DNA of 64,000 nt from Streptococcus rubneri (GCF_004785935.1 NZ_SRRP01000001.1:1401597-1465596); one strand, 5' to 3'. Counted from the stretch's first letter, positions 1 through 10,486 are shown. The notes: generated by a model from the letters alone, not told the origin. Translations and numbers: made by a program.

Positions 1-362
1 TAGAAAAGTTGCTTTCATACTCTCAAGAACTTAGACAGCACTATGATCTCTATCAACTCCTACTCTTTCATTTTCAAGAGAAACAGACGGACCATTTCTT
101 TAGTCTTATTGAAGAAACAATTTCTTCTGTAAATCCTATTTTTCAAACTGTATTTAAGACCTTTTTGAAAGATAAGGACAAGATCATGAATGCACTGGAA
201 CTTCCCTACTCAAACGCAAAACTTGAGGCCACAAATAACCTCATCAAAGTCATCAAGCGAAATGCTTTTGGCTTCCGGAACTTTGACAACTTTAAAACTA
301 GAATTCTAATTGCTTTGAACATCAAAAAGGAGAGAACCAATTTGGTCCTCTCCAGGTTGTAA
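1..362 (+). CDS. ISL3-family transposase, C-terminal fragment (cut by left edge)
   Basis: The reading frame is already open at base 3 and ends with TAA at 360-362, so about 119 codons of a longer gene are visible. The tail, with NAKLEATNN followed by IKRNAFGFRNFDNFKTRI, is the typical end of the DDE transposases of the ISL3 family (IS1167-like elements are common in streptococci). The first in-frame TTG is not a credible start, because the frame continues upstream off the window. A terminal inverted repeat follows directly, so the right end of the element appears intact. Whether the transposase is complete cannot be judged from this window. It converges on pgk. Confidence 0.85.
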   Translation, partial: EKLLSYSQELRQHYDLYQLLLFHFQEKQTDHFFSLIEETISSVNPIFQTVFKTFLKDKDKIMNALELPYSNAKLEATNNLIKVIKRNAFGFRNFDNFKTRILIALNIKKERTNLVLSRL

Positions 363-368
363 CTTTTC

Positions 369-396
369 ATCAACCCACTACAGTTGACAAAGAGCC
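369..396. repeat. Right terminal inverted repeat of the ISL3-type element
   Basis: Just after the transposase stop lies a segment that on the minus strand reads GGCTCTTTGTCAACTG followed by TAGTGGGTTGATG. This is the form of terminal repeat seen in streptococcal ISL3 elements. The next 8 bases (397-404) are A+T rich, as expected for the 8-bp target duplication of this family. The left end lies outside the window, so the duplication cannot be verified. Confidence 0.55.
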
Positions 397-454
397 ACAT
401 TTTATTTCGATACAGAATCACTTATCTTATATAAAAATTAGTTTGTATACATTC

Positions 455-480
455 TAAAAAAAGCACCTTTCGGTGCTTCT
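455..480 (-). terminator. Rho-independent terminator of pgk
   Basis: An AAGCACC/GGTGCTT stem with a short loop (461-478) is followed on the minus strand by a run of seven T. It lies 24 bases beyond the pgk stop. Confidence 0.8.
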
Positions 481-503
481 TCTATGGTTCATGAGGAACC
501 GTC

Positions 504-1703
504 TTATTTTTCAGTCAAGGCTGCAAGTCCTGGAAGAACTTTACCTTCAAGGAGTTCCATTGAAGCGCCTCCGCCCGTACTAATCCATGAGAACTTGTCT
601 GCGCGACCAAGGTTGATCGCTGCAGCAGCTGAGTCACCACCACCGATGATTGATTTCACGCCTGGTTGTTTCACGATAGCGTCCATCACACCGATTGTAC
701 CAGCTTGGAAGTCAGGGTTTTCAAATACTCCCATAGGTCCGTTCCATACAACTGTTTTCGCACCAGTCAATGCTTCATCAAATTTAGCGATAGATTTTGG
801 ACCGATATCCAAACCAAGGAATCCTGGGTCTACTGCTTCACCTTCAGTGTCTTTCACTTCAGTGTAGTCAGCAAATGCGTTTGCTTCTTTTGAGTCAACT
901 GGCAAGATCAATTTGCCGTTTGCTTTTTCAAGAAGAGCTTTAGCGACATCCAATTTGTCTTCTTCTACAAGTGAGTTACCGATTTCGATCCCTTGCGCTT
1001 TGTAGAATGTGTAAGTCATCCCACCACCGATAAGAACTTTATCAGCTTTTTCAAGCAAGTTTTCGATAACACCGATCTTGTCTGAAACTTTTGAACCACC
1101 AAGAATCGCCACGAATGGACGTTCTGGAGCTTCAACTGCTTCTTGGATATAAGTAATTTCGTTTTCAAGAAGGAATCCAGCAACAGCTTTTTCAACATTT
1201 GCTGAGATACCAACGTTAGATGCGTGCGCACGGTGAGCTGTACCGAATGCATCGTTTACGAAGATACCATCTCCAAGTGATGCCCAGTATTTACCAAGTT
1301 CAGGATCGTTTTTAGATTCTTTCTTGCCGTCAACATCTTCATAACGAGTGTTTTCAACCAAGAGAACTTGTCCATCTTCAAGAGCGTTAATCGCTGCTTC
1401 CAATTCAGCACCACGAGTAACACCTGGGATAAATGTAACTTCTTGACCCAATTTAGCAGCCAAGTCAGCAGCTACAGGAGCAAGTGATTTTCCTTCTTTG
1501 TCTGCTTCTTCTTTTACACGTCCAAGGTGAGAGAAGAGGATTGCACGTCCACCTTGCTCAAGGATGTACTTGATTGTTGGAAGAGCAGCAGTGATACGGT
1601 TGTCGTTTGTGATCACGCCATCTTTTACAGGAACGTTGAAGTCAACACGAACGAGAACTTTTTTCCCTTTCAAGTCAACGTCTTTAACAGTCAATTTTGC
1701 CAT
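504..1703 (-). CDS. pgk: Phosphoglycerate kinase
   Basis: Glycolytic enzyme transferring phosphate from 1,3-bisphosphoglycerate to ADP; cytosolic. At 399 aa it has the usual length for Firmicutes. Visible signatures are VRVDFNVP (18-25), the substrate-site HLGR (59-62) and the GGGDSAAAA nucleotide-binding segment near the C terminus. The ATG start is preceded by AGGAG at good spacing. An extended -10 promoter precedes it and a terminator follows, so it is probably monocistronic. In this genome it is separated from gap by the large GH85 gene. Confidence 0.98.
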   Translation of the reverse strand: MAKLTVKDVDLKGKKVLVRVDFNVPVKDGVITNDNRITAALPTIKYILEQGGRAILFSHLGRVKEEADKEGKSLAPVAADLAAKLGQEVTFIPGVTRGAELEAAINALEDGQVLLVENTRYEDVDGKKESKNDPELGKYWASLGDGIFVNDAFGTAHRAHASNVGISANVEKAVAGFLLENEITYIQEAVEAPERPFVAILGGSKVSDKIGVIENLLEKADKVLIGGGMTYTFYKAQGIEIGNSLVEEDKLDVAKALLEKANGKLILPVDSKEANAFADYTEVKDTEGEAVDPGFLGLDIGPKSIAKFDEALTGAKTVVWNGPMGVFENPDFQAGTIGVMDAIVKQPGVKSIIGGGDSAAAAINLGRADKFSWISTGGGASMELLEGKVLPGLAALTEK

Positions 1704-1737
1704 TGGATATGACTCCTTCTATTTTTAATACATGATA

Positions 1738-1746
1738 ATTATATCA
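1738..1746 (-). promoter_or_regulatory. pgk promoter (extended -10)
   Basis: On the minus strand TGATATAAT is a perfect extended -10 element. It lies about 35 bp ahead of the pgk ATG. No good -35 is present: the -35 position falls in one arm of an inverted repeat (GAGGTAGAAA at 1761-1770 with its complement at 1780-1789). Confidence 0.65.
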
Positions 1747-1837
1747 CAAAAGCTGTAAAAGAGGTAGAAAAATAGTGGATTTCTACCTCTTATTAGCAAG
1801 TCTAGAGTGATCCTCCTCTATTAGAATCCGCATCATA

Positions 1838-1868
1838 AAACCTCCCTTGTTTTTTACAAAGGAGGTTT
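1838..1868 (-). terminator. Terminator of the GH85 gene
   Basis: The arms AAACCTCC and GGAGGTTT extend through TTGT/ACAA around a T5 loop. On the minus strand the hairpin is followed by TTTTA. It lies about 50 bases after the GH85 stop. Confidence 0.6.
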
Positions 1869-1914
1869 ACGATTCATCGTGACCTTTTCAGTCAGTATAA
1901 TGACTCTTAAAAAG

Positions 1915-4900
1915 TTACTCTTCTTTCTTCTTACCAGCCAAGAGGAAACCTCCAAGCGCTGCTAAAAGAACAGCTTCTGCTGCAAAAGTAGCTTCTAAAC
2001 TTGCTGTTGTTGGCAACTTATCAGATGAAGTTGGGTGACTTTCCTCTTTGACCTCTTGACTTTCCCCTTCTTCTTGCGTCTGTTCTTGATGTTGACTTAC
2101 TAATTGGTCAATCTTTTGATCCACGAGGCCCGCATGGCCTACTGATAAAGTCTTTTGCTCAGTTGGACTTGGCTGAACTGGTTTCTTAGGATTCTCACTT
2201 GGCTCTAGTGGCTGATTTGGTTGGAGCGGTTGATCCGGTTTAGATGGTTCCTCTGGCTGAATCGGTTGATCTGGTAGGACTGGACTTGGTGTCTTATAGA
2301 CAATCGCATAGTGGGTAAAGTGAGGGGCGGTAAAGATAACCACATCTCCCACTCGTTCAAATGCCAAGGATTGAGGTGCTTGACCTTCTGGGAAGAAGAG
2401 GACTTGTTCCACTTCTTTATCCTTATCCACAGGGATCTTCACAAGTGATGGGTGCTGCGTATCGACATTTTGGCCACTTGCATCGACTCCCTCGATATCA
2501 AAGATAGTCGCTTCTCGTCCCTTCAGTTCTTCTTTTTCTGTCTGATTGGCTTCAACTTTTGCGACTTTTAGTCCTTTGACAACGGTTGGCTCTAAATTGG
2601 AGAATTGAACTTCGACTCCAGTCGCAGGGTCTACAAAGACAGCTGGCTTATCTTCTTTCAGGAGTGCAATCAAGGTCTCTAGACCTGTTTTTGCAGTCCC
2701 AAGCGCTTCAGGAGTGAGCTCTGAAGAAGCTAAAAGCTCTTTATTTTTCTCAATCAGTGCCTGCAAAGCATCACCAGAAGGATGATTTGGCTTGCTTGCT
2801 AATAGAGCAGTCGCTTCCTCTGTCAGAGCAGAAAGAGCGTCTTTCTCTTTGACTAGATTAGCTTGTCCATCCAAGGCTTTCAAGAGAGCGGTCAATTGGT
2901 TCAACTGATCATTGACCTGATCTTGTGTGCTGGTATCATGCTCTTTCAAGACTTTTTCAGAAGCAGCCATTCCAGCCAACAAGGCTTCTTTGACTTCAGG
3001 AGTGGCAAATGTAAAGTCTACTTTGGCTTTTGCAGCTTCAGCTTCAGCCAATTTTTGCTTAAGGTATTCATCGTTGAGAGCTGGTTTTGGATTCACGAGG
3101 ACATCAAAGCTTGTGCTAGCTCCTTTGTAATGGATGGTGATGGTTTGACGGCCTTCCTTGCTCGCATCAAAGCCAGTTACTTCCACCCCTTCATCGCTCA
3201 AGGCGTGCGTTTCAGTCGTTTCATCTTCAAAGACGACTGTAAAGCGTCCGCCTTCTTTTTCAAATGCTTCTCCGACGATATATTCTACCTTCGGTTTTTC
3301 TGTCAATTCAAGTCCAGCAACTGCTTTTTCACCTGCTTCTTCTGCACTGACCACAAAAACAGTGAGAGTCTTATCCAATTTCTGACCAAGGTAAGAAACT
3401 TCTAGGTGTTGTTCTCCAAGCTTGCTACTGTCAAAGCCAAGAATCTCTACACCTGAGTTGGTGAGGTTGACTAGTTGATCTGCTTGGCCATCTTTATAAT
3501 GAACACGGAGTGTTGCTCCTTTCAAGGAAAGAGCATCCCCTTCCCGGTAAACCTTCTTAGCTAACCCTTCTTCTAATTGAACTCCACTAATTTCTTTATC
3601 ATTCTTTGGAACTTCGATCGCCAAGACATTACTGATATCTTTTCCAGGTTCTTGCGCACGATAGTAGAGAAGAGATGGGGTGGATTCAAAAGCTAGCGGT
3701 TTAAAGATCAGATTTCCAGCTTGATCAGCTGTCATGGTCGCAATTGGGCTAGTGGCTTCTTTATCCGCATAAAGAGTTAGTGTGGTGTTGGCCGGAACAT
3801 CTTTGAAGCCGACTTGGACAAAATGATTGCCTAAGTTTTGCGCTGCAGCATGTTTCATTGGGATGTTGACCGTTTCAGTATCCAGACTTTCATACATCTT
3901 CCAGTTGTAAATCCGGATGGCTTGCCATGGGGTTCCGTTATCTGCCGTAATGACATGAAGACGCCAATCTTGGGCCTTGATCGGATGGTCGAGTGTAATA
4001 TCAGACACATGGGCTTTATTGCCACGAACTTCCTTAGCGAGCTTCCATTCACCCGCTTCATCCTTGTAGTAAAGGTCAAAGTCACGGGTATTCATCTTGC
4101 CATCATCGACAGACTCTCCGCCAGCACCGGCATGGTCCATGACCCAACGAACAATGGTCCGTGGTTGTGTCAAGCGAATATCGACAGTTCCACTCAATTG
4201 AGCCGAAGACCATTTATCCGAAAGACTGGTAATGGTACCATTTAACATCCCCTCGATGCCTTCACTACCATCTGCATCTGGGAAACTTGAACCGATGACT
4301 TTGGCTCCAATGACCACGTTTGGTGCTAGGGCTTTTGGAAGACTGGTATCTGACACGGTCATGCCCCAATCAAAGGCCACAGTTCCCGCATCTGAACGTT
4401 GACCGTTCTTCCCAACAGCAACAACCTTGAGTTCCTGGGTGGTCCCTTCAGCACTTGCTGAACGACTAACTTTTGGAAGATAGACGGTTGTAGCTGAAGA
4501 ACCTGTTAAGAGACGCCAGTTATCGCCATCTTTCTCATAGACTTCATAGTAATCTGCATCTGCAACTCCCTTAAAGTTTAGGACTGCTTCTGCTTCTTGC
4601 GCATTTTGCAGGCGTTTGCCTTGCACGGTTACTTCAGAAGGCGCAGCTGGTTTTTCTTGGTTCGACGTAATCGACAACTGACCGAGATTAAATTTGTAGT
4701 CTTTGACATCTGCATCATGGTCAAAGAAGAATTTAATCGCATAAATGGTCTTGCCAGCCAGGTCTCCCAAATCAAAGGTTTGAGTCGACCAATCTGCGCT
4801 TGGCGTCAATTCTTTCCATACATATTCGGAGTAGTCTTCTTTTGTAGCAGCTGCTACCCAAGTAGCTGCACCGACTCCACCCTTGTGAGAGACACTTAAT

Positions 4901-6624
4901 TTTGTCGTTTCTGACACAGGAATCTTGGTCGAATAGAGCATGACATTCTGGCTACTATTAGCTTTCAAATCCCCTTCAAAGGTTAAAGAGTTCCCACCAT
5001 TGTAGGCTTGATCAAAATCATAGCGCCCTTTCAATGGCGTACTATCTTCACTATGCTCCACCCACCAACGCCATGTTGGAAGGTAGCCAGAGACAGAACG
5101 GTAGTTCCATTCGCCTTCTTTAGAAATCTTGCCGTCTACGAACCAATGTTTGCCGTGGCCTGTATTAAAGGATGTATTAAAATCAGCACTTGTAATTGGA
5201 GTTTTATCCACTACTAGATTGGACATGCCGTACCAAGATTGGTCTGCTGGCTTCCCTTTAGTCGGATCCCCTTGGAAGCCTGTCCAGAAGAGATCTTCGT
5301 GAGTATGATAACCTTCTCCCGTTTTTCCTAGACCCGTAATGGTATCTGGCGCATAAAGACCAAGAGAAAGGCGCAACTTGCCATGTTCATCTAAAATCGC
5401 ATTCCAGTCCACATTGGTCTTATAAGAGCCCCCTTTTTGGAGCTCCAGTCCTGCTAAAACATCATAAGGATTGCGCTGAATCCATTTGGCTGTGCTGATG
5501 GAATAATCGACTTCTGATTTGCCCCAGTTAAAGTTGGCAAAGAAGGTATCAACTGGATTTTCTCCATTTTCAGGTTGCATGAAATTGTAGTTGTACTCAC
5601 CCAGTGCATTTTCGTGGTAGCGACCATATTCATAAGTCATGGCATCATACCAAGAGTACTTGATCGGATAGTTGAGGCTCTTCGCATACTCCTTAGTATA
5701 AAGAAGGAAATCTCTTAATTTTGGCCCCAAAGGCTCTACTAGGTTCCCTGTTGTTTCTTGGTTGATAAAGTAACCATCAAAGCCGTAATACTTAGCTAGT
5801 TCAACTAATTTTCGGGCAATCGGGAAGGTCTTTGACCCTTCGCTATCTTCTTTCAAGGTTTCTGCAAAGCGCTCTTGATCCTTGATGCTACTTGACCAGT
5901 TGTAGAAGAGAGTTCCATAAATAGGCACCCCATTTCTATGAGCAGCATCAATCACATCGGCTGATGGAACTAAACCTTCCCAGAAGACCATAGAATCCAA
6001 ATACTGCCAGTAGTCAAAGGCATAGGCCTTAAACTCTTCACCACCTACTGAAGCATGGTCCTTAGCTTTAGAGTTCATATTAGACAGCGCTTGAATCTTA
6101 GCATCCGGGTTTGCTTGCTCATTTATTTGTTTTCCTTGGTAGCGACTAGCAAGAGGGATACTCGCACGATTGAGGTCATCGTCCACTCGTTTACCAGGTT
6201 CCCATTTTAACAAATCGTCCCAAGTATCAAATTTAACTTCCTTTGGTCTCAGTTGTTTTTCTTCATTGGTTGGGAGATCTGACACCTTTTCTGCTACTGG
6301 TTTTTCAACATCTTTGTCTAGGACAGTATCGGATGCTGAAGAATCTAATGAGCTTGAGGGTTGAGTTTCTGAAGCATGACTAGTAGTTTCTCTTGATGGG
6401 AGCACTGCATCCGCTGTATAGACTCCCCCTTCACTGATGAGAGCATTAACCGCCTCTTCTGAAGCAACTGTGCTTTCGAGAGATACTTCACTACTAGTGG
6501 TTTCCTCATCAGCTGAGACAGCCCCTACCCCTAAAAAGGCTAAGCCAATCAAAGCTGAGCAGACACCTACACTCAGTTTACGAATACTGTACTTATTTTT
6601 CTTTTCAAACAGATGACCTTTCAT
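1915..6624 (-). CDS. Wall-anchored endo-beta-N-acetylglucosaminidase (GH85, EndoD-like)
   Basis: 1569 aa. GH85 enzymes cut the GlcNAc-beta-1,4-GlcNAc core of N-glycans, releasing host glycans for nutrition or immune evasion. An YSIRK-type signal peptide (about 1-38) precedes a GH85 domain (about 130-480) with the catalytic pair N288 and E290 in GYFINQE. After it come carbohydrate-binding beta domains (about 520-960), two Big_3-like Ig repeats (about 1005-1160), a helical FIVAR-like region (about 1165-1290) and a proline-rich wall segment. The C terminus ends LPTTA + hydrophobic helix + KKKEE, so the sortase motif has Ala in place of the usual Gly. A streptococcal homologue (pneumococcal EndoD) is likewise encoded next to pgk. 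A cre-like site lies in its leader. Confidence 0.9.
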   Translation of the reverse strand: MKGHLFEKKNKYSIRKLSVGVCSALIGLAFLGVGAVSADEETTSSEVSLESTVASEEAVNALISEGGVYTADAVLPSRETTSHASETQPSSSLDSSASDTVLDKDVEKPVAEKVSDLPTNEEKQLRPKEVKFDTWDDLLKWEPGKRVDDDLNRASIPLASRYQGKQINEQANPDAKIQALSNMNSKAKDHASVGGEEFKAYAFDYWQYLDSMVFWEGLVPSADVIDAAHRNGVPIYGTLFYNWSSSIKDQERFAETLKEDSEGSKTFPIARKLVELAKYYGFDGYFINQETTGNLVEPLGPKLRDFLLYTKEYAKSLNYPIKYSWYDAMTYEYGRYHENALGEYNYNFMQPENGENPVDTFFANFNWGKSEVDYSISTAKWIQRNPYDVLAGLELQKGGSYKTNVDWNAILDEHGKLRLSLGLYAPDTITGLGKTGEGYHTHEDLFWTGFQGDPTKGKPADQSWYGMSNLVVDKTPITSADFNTSFNTGHGKHWFVDGKISKEGEWNYRSVSGYLPTWRWWVEHSEDSTPLKGRYDFDQAYNGGNSLTFEGDLKANSSQNVMLYSTKIPVSETTKLSVSHKGGVGAATWVAAATKEDYSEYVWKELTPSADWSTQTFDLGDLAGKTIYAIKFFFDHDADVKDYKFNLGQLSITSNQEKPAAPSEVTVQGKRLQNAQEAEAVLNFKGVADADYYEVYEKDGDNWRLLTGSSATTVYLPKVSRSASAEGTTQELKVVAVGKNGQRSDAGTVAFDWGMTVSDTSLPKALAPNVVIGAKVIGSSFPDADGSEGIEGMLNGTITSLSDKWSSAQLSGTVDIRLTQPRTIVRWVMDHAGAGGESVDDGKMNTRDFDLYYKDEAGEWKLAKEVRGNKAHVSDITLDHPIKAQDWRLHVITADNGTPWQAIRIYNWKMYESLDTETVNIPMKHAAAQNLGNHFVQVGFKDVPANTTLTLYADKEATSPIATMTADQAGNLIFKPLAFESTPSLLYYRAQEPGKDISNVLAIEVPKNDKEISGVQLEEGLAKKVYREGDALSLKGATLRVHYKDGQADQLVNLTNSGVEILGFDSSKLGEQHLEVSYLGQKLDKTLTVFVVSAEEAGEKAVAGLELTEKPKVEYIVGEAFEKEGGRFTVVFEDETTETHALSDEGVEVTGFDASKEGRQTITIHYKGASTSFDVLVNPKPALNDEYLKQKLAEAEAAKAKVDFTFATPEVKEALLAGMAASEKVLKEHDTSTQDQVNDQLNQLTALLKALDGQANLVKEKDALSALTEEATALLASKPNHPSGDALQALIEKNKELLASSELTPEALGTAKTGLETLIALLKEDKPAVFVDPATGVEVQFSNLEPTVVKGLKVAKVEANQTEKEELKGREATIFDIEGVDASGQNVDTQHPSLVKIPVDKDKEVEQVLFFPEGQAPQSLAFERVGDVVIFTAPHFTHYAIVYKTPSPVLPDQPIQPEEPSKPDQPLQPNQPLEPSENPKKPVQPSPTEQKTLSVGHAGLVDQKIDQLVSQHQEQTQEEGESQEVKEESHPTSSDKLPTTASLEATFAAEAVLLAALGGFLLAGKKKEE

Positions 6625-6697
6625 CTTAACCTCCTATTTGACTCTTTTTTGACACATCTGACGGATTTCCTTTAATCTCCTTCCCAAGCGCAATCTT

Positions 6698-6711
6698 TGC
6701 AATCGCTTTTA
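6698..6711 (+). promoter_or_regulatory. cre-like CcpA site in the GH85 leader
   Basis: TGCAATCGCTTTTA matches the catabolite-responsive element consensus TGNAANCGNWNNCW except at one position (T for C). It lies about 75 bp upstream of the GH85 start and downstream of a possible promoter (TTGACA 6768-6773, 18-bp spacer, TAAACT 6744-6749, minus strand). That placement fits road-block repression by CcpA when preferred sugars are present. Confidence 0.5.
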
Positions 6712-6743
6712 TTTTTATGGATTAGAAATCATCAATCAAAGAT

Positions 6744-6773
6744 AGTTTACCCCTTCGAAGGCGCTTGTGTCAA
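6744..6773 (-). promoter_or_regulatory. Possible GH85 promoter
   Basis: A consensus -35 TTGACA (6768-6773) is followed after 18 bp by a weaker -10, TAAACT. It is the best candidate in the 240-bp gap between the GH85 gene and gap. Confidence 0.4.
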
Positions 6774-6823
6774 TGCATTTTCAAAAGTCCTATAATAATG
6801 ACAGGAGGAACTAAAATAAGTAC

Positions 6824-6851
6824 AAAAAAAGAGGAGGAAACCCTCCTCCTA
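6824..6851 (-). terminator. Terminator of gap
   Basis: GAGGAGG/CCTCCTC stem followed on the minus strand by seven T, immediately after the gap stop codon. Confidence 0.8.
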
Positions 6852-6864
6852 ATATACGATTGAA

Positions 6865-7875
6865 TTATTTAGCAATTTTTGCGAAGTATTCAAGAGTACG
6901 AACAAGTTGTGCAGTGTAAGACATTTCGTTGTCATACCATGAAACAACTTTAACCAATTGTTTACCGTCAACGTCAAGAACTTTAGTTTGAGTTGCGTCA
7001 AACAATGATCCGTAAGACATACCTACAACGTCTGAAGAAACGATTGGATCTTCAGTGTAACCGTATGATTCGTTAGCAACAGCTTTCATAGCTGCATTTA
7101 CTTCATCAACAGTAACGTTCTTTTCAAGAACAACTACCAATTCAGTTACTGATCCAGTTGGAGTAGGAACGCGTTGTGCAGCTCCGTCCAATTTACCGTT
7201 CAATTCAGGGATAACCAAACCGATTGCTTTAGCAGCACCAGTTGAGTTAGGAACGATGTTAGCAGCACCAGCGCGTGCACGACGAAGGTCACCTTTACGG
7301 TGTGGACCGTCAAGGATCATTTGGTCACCAGTGTAAGCGTGGATAGTAGTCATCAATCCTTCAACAACACCGAAGTTATCTTGAAGAGCTTTAGCCATTG
7401 GAGCCAAGCAGTTTGTAGTACATGAAGCACCTGAGATAACTGTTTCAGTACCATCAAGAATATCGTGGTTAGTGTTAAATACGACTGTTTTAACATCTGA
7501 TCCACCAGGAGCAGTGATAACAACTTTCTTAGCACCACCAGCATGCAAGTGTTTTTCAGCAGCTGCTTTAGTAGCAAAGAAACCAGTTGCTTCAAGAACG
7601 ATTTCTACACCGTCGTTAGCCCAGTCGATTTGTTCTGGATCGCGTTCAGCAGAAACTTTAACGAATTTACCGTTAACTTCGAATCCACCTTCTTTAACTT
7701 CCACAGTACCGTCGAAACGACCTTGAGTTGTATCGTATTTCAACAAGTGTGCAAGCATAACTGGATCTGTAAGGTCGTTGATGCGAGTAACTTCAACACC
7801 TTCTACGTTTTGGATACGACGGAAAGCAAGACGACCGATACGACCGAAACCGTTAATACCAACTTTAACTACCAT
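6865..7875 (-). CDS. gap: Glyceraldehyde-3-phosphate dehydrogenase
   Basis: NAD-dependent glycolytic GAPDH, 336 aa from the chosen start. The Rossmann motif INGFGRIG lies at 7-14. The catalytic cysteine is C152 in SGASCTTNC, and H179 lies in TTIHAYTGD. The frame is open nine codons further upstream, but the ATG at 7875 has AGGAGG nine bases ahead and gives the family N terminus [14 protein letters not shown]. In streptococci this protein is also found on the surface (Plr/GAPDH), which the sequence itself does not show. It has its own strong promoter. Confidence 0.98.
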   Translation of the reverse strand: MVVKVGINGFGRIGRLAFRRIQNVEGVEVTRINDLTDPVMLAHLLKYDTTQGRFDGTVEVKEGGFEVNGKFVKVSAERDPEQIDWANDGVEIVLEATGFFATKAAAEKHLHAGGAKKVVITAPGGSDVKTVVFNTNHDILDGTETVISGASCTTNCLAPMAKALQDNFGVVEGLMTTIHAYTGDQMILDGPHRKGDLRRARAGAANIVPNSTGAAKAIGLVIPELNGKLDGAAQRVPTPTGSVTELVVVLEKNVTVDEVNAAMKAVANESYGYTEDPIVSSDVVGMSYGSLFDATQTKVLDVDGKQLVKVVSWYDNEMSYTAQLVRTLEYFAKIAK

Positions 7876-7960
7876 TCGTGATTTCCTCCTTATGAAAATC
7901 AAAAAATTTTTATGTGAAAAGAGTAACTTGATAGGTTACAAATCATCTTTCAACAATATT

Positions 7961-7989
7961 ATTATATACTTTCTTCCCCTAAAATGCAA
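7961..7989 (-). promoter_or_regulatory. gap promoter
   Basis: TTGCAT (7984-7989), 17-bp spacer, perfect TATAAT (7961-7966) on the minus strand. The leader to the gap ATG is about 80 nt. Confidence 0.65.
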
Positions 7990-8082
7990 CTGATTTCATT
8001 AGGATTAGAAATATTACACAAACTTTCATATTCATTTTCACTATCTCTTATGAGGAAGAGGTGTTGAACTCTTTTCGAATCA

Positions 8083-8113
8083 AAAAAGCTCTCCTCCTAA
8101 GAGGAAAGCTTTT
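8083..8113 (-). terminator. Terminator of fusA
   Basis: An AAAGCTTTCCTC/AGGAGAGCTTTT-type hairpin followed by T6 on the minus strand, just past the fusA stop. Confidence 0.75.
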
Positions 8114-8128
8114 AGCTAGATGGTAAAA

Positions 8129-10210
8129 TTATGCTTCACCTTTAGCTTTTTTAATGATTTCTTCTTGTACTGATTTCGGTACATCTTCGTAGTGGTCAAA
8201 TACCATCATGAAGGTACCACGTCCTTGAGTTGCAGAACGAAGGACTGTAGCGTAACCGAACATTTCAGCAAGTGGTACATAAGCACGAACGATTTGGCTT
8301 GCACCATGAGCTTCCATACCGTCTACACGTCCACGACGAGCAGTTACGTGGCCCATAACATCTCCAAGGTTTTCTTCAGGAACTGTGATAGTTACAAGCA
8401 TCATTGGCTCAAGGATTGCTGGTTGAGCTGACTTAGCTGCTTCTTTAAGAGCAAGAGATGCAGCAATCTTGAAGGCAGTTTCAGATGAGTCGACATCGTG
8501 GTATGATCCATCGTAAAGCTTCGCTTTCACGTCAACCATTGGGTAGCCAGCAAGGACACCGTTAGCCATAGATTCTTGAAGTCCTTTTTCTACTGCAGGG
8601 ATGAATTCACGTGGAACCACACCACCGACGATAGCATTTTCGAACTCGAATCCTTTTCCTTCTTCGTTTGGAGTAAATTCGATCCAAACATCACCAAACT
8701 GACCTTTACCACCAGATTGACGTTTGAAGAATCCACGTGCTTGTGTAGAAGCGCGGAATGTTTCACGGTAAGATACTTGAGGAGCACCAACGTTGGCTTC
8801 AACCTTGAATTCACGTTTCATACGGTCAACAAGGACATCCAAGTGCAACTCACCCATACCAGAGATAACTGTTTCACCTGTTTCAGGGTTTGTTTCAACG
8901 CGGAAGGTTGGATCTTCTTCAGCTAATTTTTGAAGAGCGATACCCATCTTGTCTTGGTCTGCTTTAGATTTAGGCTCAACCATCAATTGGATAACTGGTT
9001 CTGGAACTTCGATTGACTCAAGGATAACTTTCGCTTTTTCATCTGTCAATGAGTCACCAGTTGTTGTATCTTTCAAACCAACAGCAGCAGCGATATCACC
9101 AGAATAAACTGTTTCGATTTCCATACGAGTGTTGGCGTGCATTTGAAGGATACGTCCGATACGTTCACGTTTACCTTTAGTAGTGTTCAATACGTAAGAA
9201 CCTGAGTTCAAGACACCTGAGTAAACACGGAAGAATGTCAAACGACCTACGAATGGGTCAGTCATGATCTTGAAGGCAAGCGCTGCAAATGGCTCTTCGT
9301 CAGATGCTGGACGTTCTACTTCTTCGTCTGTATCTGGGTTGATACCTTTGATTGCAGGGATATCAAGTGGGCTTGGAAGGTAGTCAAGAACTGCATCCAA
9401 CATCAATTGAACCCCTTTGTTCTTGAAGGCAGAACCACACAACACTGGGAAGAATTCAACATTGATAGTTGCTTTACGGATACCAGCTTTCAATTCTTCG
9501 TTAGTGATTTCTTCACCTTCAAGGTATTTCATCATCAAGTCTTCATCAGTTTCAGCAACTGCTTCAACCAATTTTTCACGGTATTCTTGAGCTTGGTCAA
9601 GGTATTCAGCTGGGATATCTTCTTCAAGAATATCTGTACCAAGGTCGTTGGTGTAGATTTCAGCTTTCATCTTGATCAAGTCGATGATTCCACGGAAGTC
9701 ATCTTCAGCACCGATTGGCAATTGAATTGGATGTGCATTTGCTTGAAGACGATCATGAAGTGTGCTTACTGAGTAAAGGAAGTCAGCACCGATTTTATCC
9801 ATCTTGTTCGCAAATACGATACGAGGAACACGGTATTCAGTAGCTTGACGCCAAACAGTTTCTGTTTGAGGCTCAACACCTGATTGTGAGTCAAGAACCG
9901 TTACAGCACCGTCCAAAACGCGGAGTGAACGTTGTACTTCGATAGTGAAGTCCACGTGTCCTGGCGTGTCGATGATGTTAACACGAGTGTCTTTCCATTG
10001 AGCTGTTGTCGCAGCAGATGTGATGGTGATACCACGTTCTTGCTCTTGCTCCATCCAGTCCATTTGTGACGCACCTTCGTGAGTTTCACCGATTTTGTGA
10101 ATCTTACCAGTGTAGTAAAGGATACGCTCAGTTGTAGTTGTTTTACCAGCATCGACGTGGGCCATGATACCGATATTACGAGTTTTTTCAAGTGAAAATT
10201 CGCGTGCCAT
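8129..10210 (-). CDS. fusA: Elongation factor G
   Basis: Ribosomal translocase GTPase, 693 aa, the normal length. GTP-binding motifs are visible: AHVDAGKT (17-24), DTPGH (81-85) and NKMD (135-138), followed by domains II-V. The frame extends 29 codons upstream of the start used here, but the ATG at 10210 is preceded by AGGAGAAC and gives the conserved [14 protein letters not shown]. It follows rpsL-rpsG as in the classic str operon. However, a terminator and a separate extended -10 promoter lie in the 276-bp gap, so it can be transcribed independently. Confidence 0.98.
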   Translation of the reverse strand: MAREFSLEKTRNIGIMAHVDAGKTTTTERILYYTGKIHKIGETHEGASQMDWMEQEQERGITITSAATTAQWKDTRVNIIDTPGHVDFTIEVQRSLRVLDGAVTVLDSQSGVEPQTETVWRQATEYRVPRIVFANKMDKIGADFLYSVSTLHDRLQANAHPIQLPIGAEDDFRGIIDLIKMKAEIYTNDLGTDILEEDIPAEYLDQAQEYREKLVEAVAETDEDLMMKYLEGEEITNEELKAGIRKATINVEFFPVLCGSAFKNKGVQLMLDAVLDYLPSPLDIPAIKGINPDTDEEVERPASDEEPFAALAFKIMTDPFVGRLTFFRVYSGVLNSGSYVLNTTKGKRERIGRILQMHANTRMEIETVYSGDIAAAVGLKDTTTGDSLTDEKAKVILESIEVPEPVIQLMVEPKSKADQDKMGIALQKLAEEDPTFRVETNPETGETVISGMGELHLDVLVDRMKREFKVEANVGAPQVSYRETFRASTQARGFFKRQSGGKGQFGDVWIEFTPNEEGKGFEFENAIVGGVVPREFIPAVEKGLQESMANGVLAGYPMVDVKAKLYDGSYHDVDSSETAFKIAASLALKEAAKSAQPAILEPMMLVTITVPEENLGDVMGHVTARRGRVDGMEAHGASQIVRAYVPLAEMFGYATVLRSATQGRGTFMMVFDHYEDVPKSVQEEIIKKAKGEA

Positions 10211-10246
10211 GAGGTTTTGTTCTCCTATATTTTTTATTTCTATACT

Positions 10247-10255
10247 ATTATAACA
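10247..10255 (-). promoter_or_regulatory. fusA promoter (extended -10)
   Basis: TGTTATAAT on the minus strand is a perfect extended -10, about 37 bp ahead of the fusA ATG. It lies right after the terminator of rpsL-rpsG. Confidence 0.6.
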
Positions 10256-10261
10256 TGATTT

Positions 10262-10292
10262 AACAAAAACGGATAGGCAGGACCTACCCGTT
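10262..10292 (-). terminator. Terminator between rpsG and fusA
   Basis: ACGGGTAGG/CCTATCCGT stem followed by TTTTTGTT on the minus strand. The rest of the 276-bp rpsG-fusA gap holds only short palindromes (near 10320, 10352 and 10417) and no credible ORF. Confidence 0.65.
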
Positions 10293-10486
10293 CTCATTGT
10301 TTATCCTGTTTGGTTGGTTTCAACTTGCAAGATGGTAAGTTGAATTGTACTCGGGCTAAAGTTAGTTAGCCGATTTGAGCCGGAACGGGATGCTGTGTGA
10401 AAAAGATAAACTTCCTTGTATTCGTCGAATACTGCGTCAGTTTCCTATTTTCACCTTGCATCCTTACCGTTCCTAGCATCATGATC

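Noticed and set aside
10211-10297. 29-codon N-terminal extension of fusA
   Set aside because: EF-G begins [10 protein letters not shown], which has its own AGGAG; the extension crosses the fusA promoter and part of the terminator.
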